Shown: positions 1 to 7,882 of the stretch, one piece after another
Layout of the letters: each line of letters begins with the position of its first letter
How positions within the stretch are numbered: the first letter of the stretch is position 1
Source: Zoogloea sp044344315
GTDB taxonomy: Bacteria; Pseudomonadota; Gammaproteobacteria; Burkholderiales; Rhodocyclaceae
Assembly: GCF_044344315.1 (NCBI RefSeq)
Contig: NZ_JBIJDC010000004.1
Coordinates: 21,602 to 85,601 of the forward strand
DNA length: 64,000 bases
Direction of reading: 5' to 3'
The notes under the pieces: generated by a model
Told to the model about the DNA's origin: nothing
Seen by the model: the letters and a program-made list of their open reading frames with translations, nothing else
The model's database searches: none
Position numbers and translations under genes: made by a program

Positions 1-2
1 CG

Positions 3-1961
3 CCGCTGCTCACCTTCATGGCCATGAACCACTACGGTATCTCGGCCAACCTGATGTCCCTGGGGGGCCTGGCCATCGCCATCGGCCTGATGGTGGACGG
101 CTCCGTGGTGGTGGTGGAAAACGCCTTTGCCCGCCTGGGCCACGTGGGGGAAGGGGAGAGCAAGGTGCGCGTCATCTTCGACGCCGTGCAGGAAGTGGCC
201 ACACCGGTGATCTTCGGTGTCGGCATCATCATCCTGGTGTTCCTGCCCCTGATGACCTTGCAGGGGATGGAGGGCAAGATGTTTGCGCCCCTGGCCTACA
301 CCATCGCCATTGCCTTGGCTGTTTCCCTGTTCCTGTCTCTGACCCTGACGCCGGTGCTGTCTTCCTACCTGCTCAAGGGTGGTGCGGAGCATGACACCTG
401 GCTGATCGCGAAGATCAAGGCGCCCTACCTGAAGATGCTCCACTGGTCGGTGGCCAACAGCCGCAAGACGGTGGTGGGCGGCCTGGCGCTGCTGGTGGTG
501 ACCCTGGGCATGTTCCCCTTCCTGGGGACGGCCTTCATCCCGGAGATGAAGGAAGGCTCGGTGGTGCCGGGCATCAACCGGGTGCCCAACATCTCCCTGG
601 AAGAGTCCATCAAGATGGAAATGCAGGCGATGAAGCTGGTCATGGAGGTGCCGGGCGTCAAGTCGGCCATCTCCGGCGTGGGTCGCGGCGAGTCGCCGGC
701 CGACCCCCAGGGCCAGAACGAGTCGACACCCATCGTCAGTCTCAAGCCGCGGGACGAGTGGCCTGCCGGCTGGACCCAGGACACCATTGCCGACGCCATG
801 CGCGAGAAGCTCAAGGTGCTGCCGGGCGCCCAGGTGGTGATGGCCCAGCCCATCTCCGACCGGGTGGACGAGATGGTCACCGGGGTGCGCTCCGATGTGG
901 CGGTGAAGGTCTTCGGTGACGACTTGGAACTGCTCAAGAAGAAGGCCGAGGAGATCGCGCGGGTGGCATCGGGCATTACCGGAGCCACCGATATCCGCGT
1001 CGAGCGGGTGACCGGCCAGCAGTACCTGTCCATCGAGATCGATCGCAGCGCCATCGCCCGCCACGGCCTCAACGTGTCGGACGTGAATGATGTGATCGAG
1101 GCGGCCATTGGCGGTAAGCAGGCCACCGAGGTGTACGAGGGCGAACGGCGCTTTGCGTCGGTGGTGCGTCTGCCCGAGAGTTTCCGCGACAACGTGGAGA
1201 AGATCGGCAACATCCTGGTGAATGCCCCGGGCGGCGTGCAGGTGGCCCTGGAGAACCTGGCCCACATCCATATCGTGGATGGTCCGGCGCAGATCTCCCG
1301 CGAGCTGGCCAAACGCCGGGTGGTGGTGGCGATCAATGTGAAGGACCGTGACCTGGGCGGCTTCGTGGCTGAGTTGCAGAAGACTGTTGAGTCCAAGGTG
1401 GAGCTGAAGGATGGCTACTATCTGGAGTGGGGCGGCCAGTTCCAGAACCTGGAGCGGGCCATGGGCCACCTGACCATCATCATTCCGGTGACCGTGGCGG
1501 CGATCTTCTTCCTGCTCTTCCTGCTGTTCGGGTCACTCAAGCTGGCCAGCCTGATCATTCTGGTGCTGCCTTTCGCCAGCGTGGGCGGTGTGCTCGGCCT
1601 GCTGGTGAGCGGTGAATACCTGTCGGTGCCGGCATCGGTGGGTTTCATTGCCCTGTGGGGCATCGCGGTGCTCAACGGGGTGGTGCTGGTCAGCTATATT
1701 CGCAGCCTGCGTACCGAGGGGATGCCCGTGGCCCAGGCCGTGGTGCAGGGGGCGACCCTGCGCTTCCGGCCGGTCATGATGACCGCGACGGTGGCTCTGC
1801 TGGCGCTGATCCCCTTCCTGTTCGCCACCGGACCGGGTTCCGAAGTGCAGCGCCCCCTCGCCATCGTGGTGATCGGTGGCCTGATCACCTCCACGCTGCT
1901 GACCTTGGTCGTGCTTCCCACGTTGTACAAGTGGTTTGACGACACCCCCTACGAAGCCTGA
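3..1961 (+). CDS. Heavy-metal efflux RND transporter (CusA/CzcA family), 3' part
   Basis: C-terminal 652 residues of an inner-membrane RND pump that exports metal ions using the proton gradient; the family is usually about 1040 residues, so roughly 390 lie upstream of the window. The visible part opens in a membrane helix carrying GLMVDGSVVVVEN, whose Asp and Glu match the proton-relay residues of CusA-type pumps. A second periplasmic docking/pore region follows, then the final helix bundle (about residues 490-645). The AIGLMVD form resembles CusA more than CzcA, but the metal cannot be assigned from this. A PII-like gene follows 55 bases downstream and is probably cotranscribed. The membrane-fusion and outer-membrane partners would be expected upstream. 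Confidence 0.9.
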   Translation, partial: PLLTFMAMNHYGISANLMSLGGLAIAIGLMVDGSVVVVENAFARLGHVGEGESKVRVIFDAVQEVATPVIFGVGIIILVFLPLMTLQGMEGKMFAPLAYTIAIALAVSLFLSLTLTPVLSSYLLKGGAEHDTWLIAKIKAPYLKMLHWSVANSRKTVVGGLALLVVTLGMFPFLGTAFIPEMKEGSVVPGINRVPNISLEESIKMEMQAMKLVMEVPGVKSAISGVGRGESPADPQGQNESTPIVSLKPRDEWPAGWTQDTIADAMREKLKVLPGAQVVMAQPISDRVDEMVTGVRSDVAVKVFGDDLELLKKKAEEIARVASGITGATDIRVERVTGQQYLSIEIDRSAIARHGLNVSDVNDVIEAAIGGKQATEVYEGERRFASVVRLPESFRDNVEKIGNILVNAPGGVQVALENLAHIHIVDGPAQISRELAKRRVVVAINVKDRDLGGFVAELQKTVESKVELKDGYYLEWGGQFQNLERAMGHLTIIIPVTVAAIFFLLFLLFGSLKLASLIILVLPFASVGGVLGLLVSGEYLSVPASVGFIALWGIAVLNGVVLVSYIRSLRTEGMPVAQAVVQGATLRFRPVMMTATVALLALIPFLFATGPGSEVQRPLAIVVIGGLITSTLLTLVVLPTLYKWFDDTPYEA

Positions 1962-2016
1962 TCCCCGCCGGGCGGGCCGCCGAAAGGGTGGTCCGCCCCA
2001 GAATGAAGGAATGCAC

Positions 2017-2352
2017 ATGAAGGAAATTCTTGCCGTCATCCGCCCCCAGAAGCTGCCCCGTCTGCGCGAGGTGCTGCGGGCGATTCCGGGCTTTCCGGGC
2101 ATGACCATCACCAAGGTGGCGGGCTGTGGTGCCACCTCGCGGCATACGCCCCACACCATCAAGGAGGTGCTTACCGATTTCACCGACAAGGTGCGGATCG
2201 AGATCATTGCCCCGGACGAGATGGCTGATGCGCTGGTCGAGCAGATCGTCCAGGTGGCCAGTACCGGCCAGACCGGTGATGGGCTGGTGTGGGTCACGGA
2301 AATTCAGAGGGCGGTGTTCATCCGCAAGACGGTCGGCTCGGACAGCGTCTGA
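2017..2352 (+). CDS. PII-like protein of the metal-efflux-associated group (PII-NG type)
   Basis: A 111-residue small ferredoxin-like-fold protein starting MKEILAVIRPQKL. Its first strand, its GDGLVWV segment and its length match the PII family. The uridylylation motif YRGAEY of GlnB/GlnK is absent; the T-loop region reads GATSRHTPHT, so control by GlnD is unlikely. A PII group lacking this tyrosine and encoded beside cation-efflux RND genes has been described (PII-NG). The context here, directly after an RND pump, fits it. The ATG chosen has AAGGA six bases upstream; an ATG two codons earlier abuts the Shine-Dalgarno and is less likely. A role in tuning the pump is inferred. Confidence 0.85.
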   Translation: MKEILAVIRPQKLPRLREVLRAIPGFPGMTITKVAGCGATSRHTPHTIKEVLTDFTDKVRIEIIAPDEMADALVEQIVQVASTGQTGDGLVWVTEIQRAVFIRKTVGSDSV

Positions 2353-2386
2353 GCCTGCAGGCTGGCGTCCGGGGCAGAGCGCTCGC

Positions 2387-4432
2387 CTAGAGCTCGACGC
2401 CCAGGGACAGCCAGACCATGCTGGAGGCCGGATTGACCGGCTTGTTCAGATGCACCGGTAGACACTGCTCGGAGCGGTCGGCGATCTCCTGGTGACGCTC
2501 GCCCAGATTGATGCCGTTGATAGCCATCTCCACCCGGCGGCCATCCAGTTGAAAGGCTTTGGCGATGCGCAGATCGAGACTGGTGTAGTCCGGCGAGGTG
2601 TAATCGCAGCCCGGCACATAGCCGTAGCCGCCGGCCAGGGAGCCCATGCGCAGGATGCTTGCGGTGCTCGTCCAGCCCGCACCATAGTCTTGCAACCAGG
2701 TCAGGCTTGCCGAGTAAGGGGCCGTGCGCTTGGCCACTTCCGGTGCGTCGGTGTGACGGTCAATCAGGGTGTGGCTGAACAGGATCTCGGTGCCCGCCCG
2801 GGGTTTGGCGCGAAGCTGGTATTCGAGGCCGCGCAGGACCACAGGGGAGTCAAGGTTGACGAACTGCGATGAGGGTAGGGCGCCCAGGGCCAGCGGGCCT
2901 ATGGGCGAAGGGATGTTCCGGCGGACCACGAAATTGCGGATGCGCTCGTTGAAGATCCGCACGTCGAGGGTGGCATCCATGCTCGGGAAGCGCCCCAGGT
3001 AGCCCACTTCGATTGTATCCACCGATGTGGTGCGCAGACCGGGGTTGGGCACGTAGGGCCAGGCGATGGGGGCACTGGTCCGTGGGTCGGTGTTGGGCGC
3101 ATAGGCGCGCACGTCGCCATGGATGTCGAACATGTTGCGCTGCTGCCAGGCTCTGGCGTAGCCGGCCCGGAAGGTGTCGGTGGTGCTCGCTTGCCAATTC
3201 AGAAAGGCCCGCGGGATGAACTGGGCGGCGACATCGCCATTTTTTTCGAGTAGCCCGCCCAGGTTCAGTTGCCAAGCCGGGTTCAGGTGCCAGTCCAGGT
3301 TGGAGAACGCCCGGTAGATGCTCACGCTCGGCGGTTTGGCGCCTGCAAAGAGGAAGGGCGCATCGGACTCATCGCGCCGCCCCTCCAGGCCCCACACCAG
3401 CCGCGCCTGGGTGTTGAGCGCAAAGCGATGCTGCAATTCAATGTTGGTCCGGTCGCTGCTGCGGTTGCGGTTCAGGGGCACATTGGGGAAGCTGGGAGAG
3501 CTGGCCGTCCACCGCTCTATGTTGGATTCGTGGTTGCGGTAGACGCTGACCAACCACTCTTCCTCGTTGTTGAGGGTGCGCCGCCAGGTCAGGTGAATGG
3601 TGCTGGCTTCGACTCCGGCGGTGCGCTCCCCGTTGTTGTTGTAGATCGAATCGGGGTAGCCCATGCCGCGTTCAAGGCGGTTGTAGCCGGCGCGCAGGGT
3701 GAGTTCGTCCCGGGCGTTGAGGCGATAGTCGCTGCGCAGGCTGAGGGTCTGGCTGACGCGGGAGTCATTCAAGCGCCTGAAGCCGTTGTCGCGGATCCGC
3801 GCTGCCGACAGGCGCAGGCCCAGGTTGTCACTGCCGCCGGTCCAGCTGGTGCGGATGTCGGCGATGCCGCGATTGCCGGCGTTGATCTGACCGGAGGCGC
3901 TACGCTCCTGATGGCTGTGCCGGGTGATGATGTTGATCACGCCCAGGAAGGCATTGGCGCCGTAAGCATTTGAATTGGTGCCGCGCACGACCTCTATGCG
4001 CTCAATCTCGTCGATGGTCAGGGGCAGGGAAGACCAGTCGACGCCGCCGAAAGAGCTGGGCGCGTACACCGAACGGCCGTCTACGAGCACCTGGATTTCG
4101 GTGGGAAAGTCGCTGCTCAGGCCGTGGTAGGTAACCCATTGGGAGTGCCCGCGTTCCTGGCCGATCTGCATGCCGGGCACCAGGCGCAGCAGTCGTGCCA
4201 CATCGCGGTAGCCGGTTGCCTGGATGAAGTGCCGGTCGAGGATGGTGACCGCTCCGGGGGCTTCATTGAGTGCCTGGGGCAGTCGGGAGGCCGACAGAAT
4301 TGTTGGGAGATCCTCGAAAAAAGGCAATTCGGCGCCATATCCCGCCTGGCTGTCGACAGCGAAAACGGGATGTGCGCATGCAAGGCCCGCAAGTGCGGTG
4401 AGCAAGGACCGCAAGGAGAACAGCGAGGGCAT
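2387..4432 (-). CDS. TonB-dependent outer-membrane receptor, substrate unknown
   Basis: A 681-residue outer-membrane receptor. The chosen start gives a normal signal peptide ending HPVFA. A plug domain (about 40-165) follows with the typical run from APGAVTILDRHFI through VLVDGRSVY to RIEVVRGTNSNAYGANAF and INIIT. A 22-strand barrel is expected to the C-terminus (LSLGVEL). Such proteins take up siderophores, cobalamin or other large ligands using TonB energy; nothing visible fixes the ligand. The gene is monocistronic, and no Fur-type palindrome was recognised upstream. An in-frame ATG 63 bases upstream would put a long charged extension before the signal peptide and was not chosen. Confidence 0.85.
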   Translation of the reverse strand: MPSLFSLRSLLTALAGLACAHPVFAVDSQAGYGAELPFFEDLPTILSASRLPQALNEAPGAVTILDRHFIQATGYRDVARLLRLVPGMQIGQERGHSQWVTYHGLSSDFPTEIQVLVDGRSVYAPSSFGGVDWSSLPLTIDEIERIEVVRGTNSNAYGANAFLGVINIITRHSHQERSASGQINAGNRGIADIRTSWTGGSDNLGLRLSAARIRDNGFRRLNDSRVSQTLSLRSDYRLNARDELTLRAGYNRLERGMGYPDSIYNNNGERTAGVEASTIHLTWRRTLNNEEEWLVSVYRNHESNIERWTASSPSFPNVPLNRNRSSDRTNIELQHRFALNTQARLVWGLEGRRDESDAPFLFAGAKPPSVSIYRAFSNLDWHLNPAWQLNLGGLLEKNGDVAAQFIPRAFLNWQASTTDTFRAGYARAWQQRNMFDIHGDVRAYAPNTDPRTSAPIAWPYVPNPGLRTTSVDTIEVGYLGRFPSMDATLDVRIFNERIRNFVVRRNIPSPIGPLALGALPSSQFVNLDSPVVLRGLEYQLRAKPRAGTEILFSHTLIDRHTDAPEVAKRTAPYSASLTWLQDYGAGWTSTASILRMGSLAGGYGYVPGCDYTSPDYTSLDLRIAKAFQLDGRRVEMAINGINLGERHQEIADRSEQCLPVHLNKPVNPASSMVWLSLGVEL

Positions 4433-4566
4433 CGGACGATTTTTGTTTTGGTGGGGTCGGAGCTTTCCCTGTTTTTTAACCGCGCCCCGGCTCACGAATT
4501 ATAAAGCTTGCATGCTGATCCGCCTGTGTATTCTTTTGCTATTCCCTTGTGAATTGATGCACTTGA

Positions 4567-4594
4567 GTGCTGCCCGCCCGGAGGCGGGCAGCAC
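4567..4594 (-). terminator. Perfect 12-bp hairpin after the HtrA-type protease gene
   Basis: GTGCTGCCCGCC and its exact inverse surround a CGGA loop just past the protease stop codon. No clear U-run follows on the minus strand, so it may act as an RNA end-stabiliser or a weak terminator. Confidence 0.6.
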
Positions 4595-4599
4595 CGGCC

Positions 4600-6126
4600 T
4601 CAGTTGATTCGGATCGGCAGGAAGATCCGGCTGCCGCCCCGCTGGATGAGCAGGGCGAAGCGGTTGCCGGCGGCGTCGAGCAGTTTGCGGAACTGTTCGA
4701 CGCTGGTGATGGCTTGGTTGTTGATGCCGAGGATGACGTCGCCGTTCTGCAGGCCGGCCTTGGCGGCCGGGCCGCTGGCACCTTCGACGACGATCCCGCC
4801 CGGAATGCCGAGGCGGCTTGCCTCCTGTCCGGTCAGGGCGCGGCCGTTCAGGCCCAGCTTGTTGCTGGTGCTGTCGCTCTTGCGTTCAGGGTTGGCGGCG
4901 AGGGTTTTCTCTCCGACCTGCTCGCCCAGGGTGACCGTGATCTCGCGGGTCTTGCGATCACGCCAGACCGACAGGCGCACGCTGGTGCCGGGTTTCTGTT
5001 CGCCGATGATGCGCGGAAGATCGGCGGAGTTGTCCACCTTTTGGCCATTGACGCCGATGACCACGTCACCGGCCTGCAGCCCACCTTTCTCGGCCGGAGA
5101 CCCCGCCTCGACGTTGGCAACGAGGGCGCCGCCCGGCTTGTCGAGACCGAAGTTCTGGGCCAGCTCGGCATCGAGCCCCTGGATGGTCACGCCCAGTCGG
5201 CCGCGCGAAACCTTGCCGTACTTCTGCAACTGATCCTTCACCCTCATCGCCACGTCGATGGGGATGGCGAAGGAGATACCCATGAAGCCGCCCGAGCGTG
5301 AGTAGATCTGGGAGTTGATGCCGACCACTTCACCAGCCAGGTTGAACAGGGGGCCGCCGGAGTTGCCCGGGTTGATGGCCACGTCGGTCTGGAGGAAGGG
5401 GACGTAGTTCTCGTCTGGCAGACGGCGGGCCTTGGCGCTGATGATGCCGGCGGTGACGGTGTTCTCGAAGCCGAAGGGCGAGCCCATGGCCACCACCCAT
5501 TCGCCGACCTTGGTACGTTCGGCGTCGCCGGTCCGGACGAAGGGCAGGCCGCTGGCGTCGATCTTGAGCAGGGCCACATCAGTGCGCTTGTCGGTGCCCA
5601 CCACCTTGGCCTTGAATTCGCGCTTGTCGGTGAGACGCACGGTAACTTCGCCGGCCCCATCGACCACGTGGGCATTGGTCAGCACATAGCCGTCGGCGCT
5701 GACGATGAAGCCCGAGCCAACGCCCTGCTGGATCTGCTCCGGGCTGCGACCGCCGCCTCCGCCACCACCGTTGCCCGGCATGCCGGGCACGGGCACGCCG
5801 AAGCGGCGCAGGAAATCGTAGAAGGGGTCGCCGGCGAAGGGGTCTTCCCCGGCCGTGGCGCCACCGCTGCGGGAGACCTTCTGGGTGACGCTGATGTTGA
5901 CCACCGCCGGCCCTACCTGCTCGACCAGCGCAGAAAAATCGGGCAGCCCGTAGCGGCTGGCCGGTGTGGCGGAGGCGGGTGCAAGCTGGGGCGGGGGGGC
6001 AACGCTGGCGGGTGCGCCATTGGCGGCGTGGGACGGCGAGATGGCGCCACCCTCCTGCAGGCAGCCGGAGAGGGCCAGCACAAGGGCTGAAAAGGCGAAG
6101 GTGGACCGAACCAGGACAGGTTTCAT
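4600..6126 (-). CDS. DegP/MucD-type periplasmic serine protease with a lipoprotein signal
   Basis: A 508-residue Do-family protease/chaperone for envelope quality control. The trypsin-like triad is intact: His153 in TNAHVV, Asp183 in DVALLKID, Ser256 in GNSGGP. Two PDZ domains follow (about 310-395 and 425-500). The N-terminus ends in LALSGC, a good lipobox with Cys22, so the protein is probably lipid-anchored rather than free in the periplasm, unlike E. coli DegP. A glycine-rich stretch lies in the loop before the catalytic core (about residues 118-126). It is divergent from oxyR with a 188-base gap. Homologues are usually called MucD or DegP; no mucAB-like genes are nearby. Confidence 0.92.
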   Translation of the reverse strand: MKPVLVRSTFAFSALVLALSGCLQEGGAISPSHAANGAPASVAPPPQLAPASATPASRYGLPDFSALVEQVGPAVVNISVTQKVSRSGGATAGEDPFAGDPFYDFLRRFGVPVPGMPGNGGGGGGGRSPEQIQQGVGSGFIVSADGYVLTNAHVVDGAGEVTVRLTDKREFKAKVVGTDKRTDVALLKIDASGLPFVRTGDAERTKVGEWVVAMGSPFGFENTVTAGIISAKARRLPDENYVPFLQTDVAINPGNSGGPLFNLAGEVVGINSQIYSRSGGFMGISFAIPIDVAMRVKDQLQKYGKVSRGRLGVTIQGLDAELAQNFGLDKPGGALVANVEAGSPAEKGGLQAGDVVIGVNGQKVDNSADLPRIIGEQKPGTSVRLSVWRDRKTREITVTLGEQVGEKTLAANPERKSDSTSNKLGLNGRALTGQEASRLGIPGGIVVEGASGPAAKAGLQNGDVILGINNQAITSVEQFRKLLDAAGNRFALLIQRGGSRIFLPIRIN

Positions 6127-6280
6127 CGATTGCTCCAGTTGATAGCCTGAAAACTGACGCTCCCGGGGAGGATCGCGTTCCGTGCTTAAACAAGTGCTTA
6201 CAAAATGGGGGCGCTTTGGCGGAGTGCAAGTCCACGCCGAAGGTGCCCGGTCTGGTGCGCCCTTTGGGCGGCGACGTTGT

Positions 6281-6295
6281 ATAGTTAATCACTAT
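6281..6295 (+). promoter_or_regulatory. OxyR-type half operator ATAG-N7-CTAT
   Basis: ATAGTTAATCACTAT, 19 bases before the oxyR start codon, matches the ATAG-N7-CTAT unit of the OxyR consensus. The second unit of the full tetramer site is not clear on either side. The position suggests autoregulation. Confidence 0.55.
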
Positions 6296-6314
6296 TGCCA
6301 CCTGGGGTGACCTG

Positions 6315-7232
6315 ATGACGCTTACCGATCTTCGCTATCTTGTCGCTCTGGCCCGCGAGCGTCACTTCGGCCATGCGGCCGAACGTTGCAATGTCAGCCA
6401 GCCGACCCTCTCGGTGGCCATCAAGAAGCTTGAGGACGAACTGGCCGTCACCCTCTTTGAACGCAGTGCGGCTGACGTGAAGATCACCGACATCGGGGCG
6501 CGCATCGTCGCCCAGGCCGAAAAGGTGCTCCTCGAAGCCGGGCAGATCAAGGAGCTGGCCACGGCGGGGCGAGATCCCCTGTCCGGCCCCCTCAAGCTGG
6601 GTGTGATCTACACCATCGGCCCCTACCTGCTGCCGCACCTGATCCCCCGGGTTCATGCCGCGGCCCCATCCATGCCCCTGCTGATCCAGGAAAACTATAC
6701 CGCGCGGCTGGCTGAGTCGCTCAAGCGGGGCGACCTGGACGTGATCGTGGTGGCCCTGCCTTTCGAGGAGCCTGGCATCGTCACCCAGGCGGTTTATGAC
6801 GAACCCTTCCGGGTGCTGATGCCTGCCGGGCACGCTTGGGAGGCCGACTCTGCGATCCCGGCCGCCCGCCTCGCCGAGGCGCCGCTGCTGCTGCTCGGGG
6901 CCGGCAATTGTTTTCGCGACCAGGTGCTTGAAGTGTGCCCCCTGTGCCGCGGCGGCGAGGGCCTGCAGCGCACCCTGGAAGGCAGCTCCCTGGAGACCAT
7001 CCGCCACATGGTGGCCACCGGCGCCGGTATCACCGTGCTGCCCAGCTCCGCTGCCGACCCCCTGCCCGGTGGCAATTCCCTGCTCACCGTGCGCCCCTTC
7101 GAGGCACCGGAACCCTTCCGGCGCATTGCCCTGGCCTGGCGGGTCACCTATCCCCGCAGCGGGGCCATCGATGTCATCCGGGCGGCCATTCTCGGCAGCC
7201 CGCTACAAGGGGTGCGTCCGGTCAGCCGCTGA
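6315..7232 (+). CDS. oxyR: Hydrogen-peroxide-sensing LysR-family regulator OxyR
   Basis: A 305-residue LysR regulator with an N-terminal winged helix (MTLTDLRYLVALARERHFGHAA) and a C-terminal sensor domain. The peroxide switch is visible: Cys199 in GAGNCFRDQ and Cys208 in EVCPLC, at the same numbers as in E. coli OxyR, with an extra Cys211. Oxidation to a disulfide activates peroxide-defence genes. The start is fixed by family length and by GGGGTGA upstream. Its 3' end overlaps the convergent folate gene by 11 bases. An OxyR-like half site lies just before the start. The targets, such as catalase or ahpC, are not in this window. Confidence 0.95.
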   Translation: MTLTDLRYLVALARERHFGHAAERCNVSQPTLSVAIKKLEDELAVTLFERSAADVKITDIGARIVAQAEKVLLEAGQIKELATAGRDPLSGPLKLGVIYTIGPYLLPHLIPRVHAAAPSMPLLIQENYTARLAESLKRGDLDVIVVALPFEEPGIVTQAVYDEPFRVLMPAGHAWEADSAIPAARLAEAPLLLLGAGNCFRDQVLEVCPLCRGGEGLQRTLEGSSLETIRHMVATGAGITVLPSSAADPLPGGNSLLTVRPFEAPEPFRRIALAWRVTYPRSGAIDVIRAAILGSPLQGVRPVSR

Positions 7233-7863
7233 AGTCGGGCCGCGCGGCGGCTCGAAAGCTGCCGGCCTCGGTGACGATCCAGTCCATGGGCTGGTCGTGG
7301 GGCTGGGGGTGGGTGGTTTCGGTCCGGGCCAGTTCGAAGGCCACGCCGATGCACAGCGGCGCCGGATCGAGGGCGGCCAGGGTGCGGTCGAAATAGCCGC
7401 CGCCGTAGCCCAACCGGTAGCCCGCCGCGTCGAAGGCGTTGAGGGGCACCAGGATCATGTCCGGCTCTACCCATGCACCGTGCGCCGGCACCGGAATGCC
7501 GTGATGATCCGTTGCCATGGCGTCGCCCGGCTGCCAGCGCCGGAAACGCATTGGCTGCGCCGGCCCCGTCACTTCGGGCAAGGCCGCTTGCCGCAGTGGA
7601 TCGGCGGCCAGCCAACGCCCTGTCCAGGCAACCAGATCCACCTCTCCACGCCACGGCCAGCAAAAAGCCAGGGTCCGGGGCGCCAGCGTTTCCAGCAAAG
7701 CGTCCAGGTGGATTTCGATGCGGGCCGAGCGTTCGGCCCGTGCCGTGGCGGGCAGTGTCTCCCGCGCGGCGATGGCCGCCTGGCGCAAGGCTTTTCGCAG
7801 TGCAGCAATATCGCGTCCGGCGGGGGAGTTCGGGGTGTTCACTGTGCTATTCTCCGGCGGCAT
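7222..7863 (-). CDS. 5-formyltetrahydrofolate cyclo-ligase
   Basis: A 213-residue enzyme that converts 5-formyl-THF to 5,10-methenyl-THF with ATP. The family signature LGYGGGYFDRTL is present near residue 155, preceded by LVPLNAFD. The chosen ATG (MPPENSTV) gives a family-typical length; a GTG six codons downstream (VNTPNSP) is equally possible. A longer upstream extension would run into the slt gene and has no family support. The gene is divergent from slt with only 19 bases between the start codons, so their promoters must overlap the coding ends. In E. coli the homologue is ygfA/fau, usually linked to zapA and the 6S RNA gene; neither is seen here. Confidence 0.88.
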   Translation of the reverse strand: MPPENSTVNTPNSPAGRDIAALRKALRQAAIAARETLPATARAERSARIEIHLDALLETLAPRTLAFCWPWRGEVDLVAWTGRWLAADPLRQAALPEVTGPAQPMRFRRWQPGDAMATDHHGIPVPAHGAWVEPDMILVPLNAFDAAGYRLGYGGGYFDRTLAALDPAPLCIGVAFELARTETTHPQPHDQPMDWIVTEAGSFRAAARPDFSG

Positions 7864-7882
7864 TTTGGCGGGACAAAAATCG

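Noticed and set aside
4549..4564. TGTGA-N6-GCACT as a Crp site before the TonB receptor
   Set aside because: The second half site matches only three of five bases, too weak to claim.
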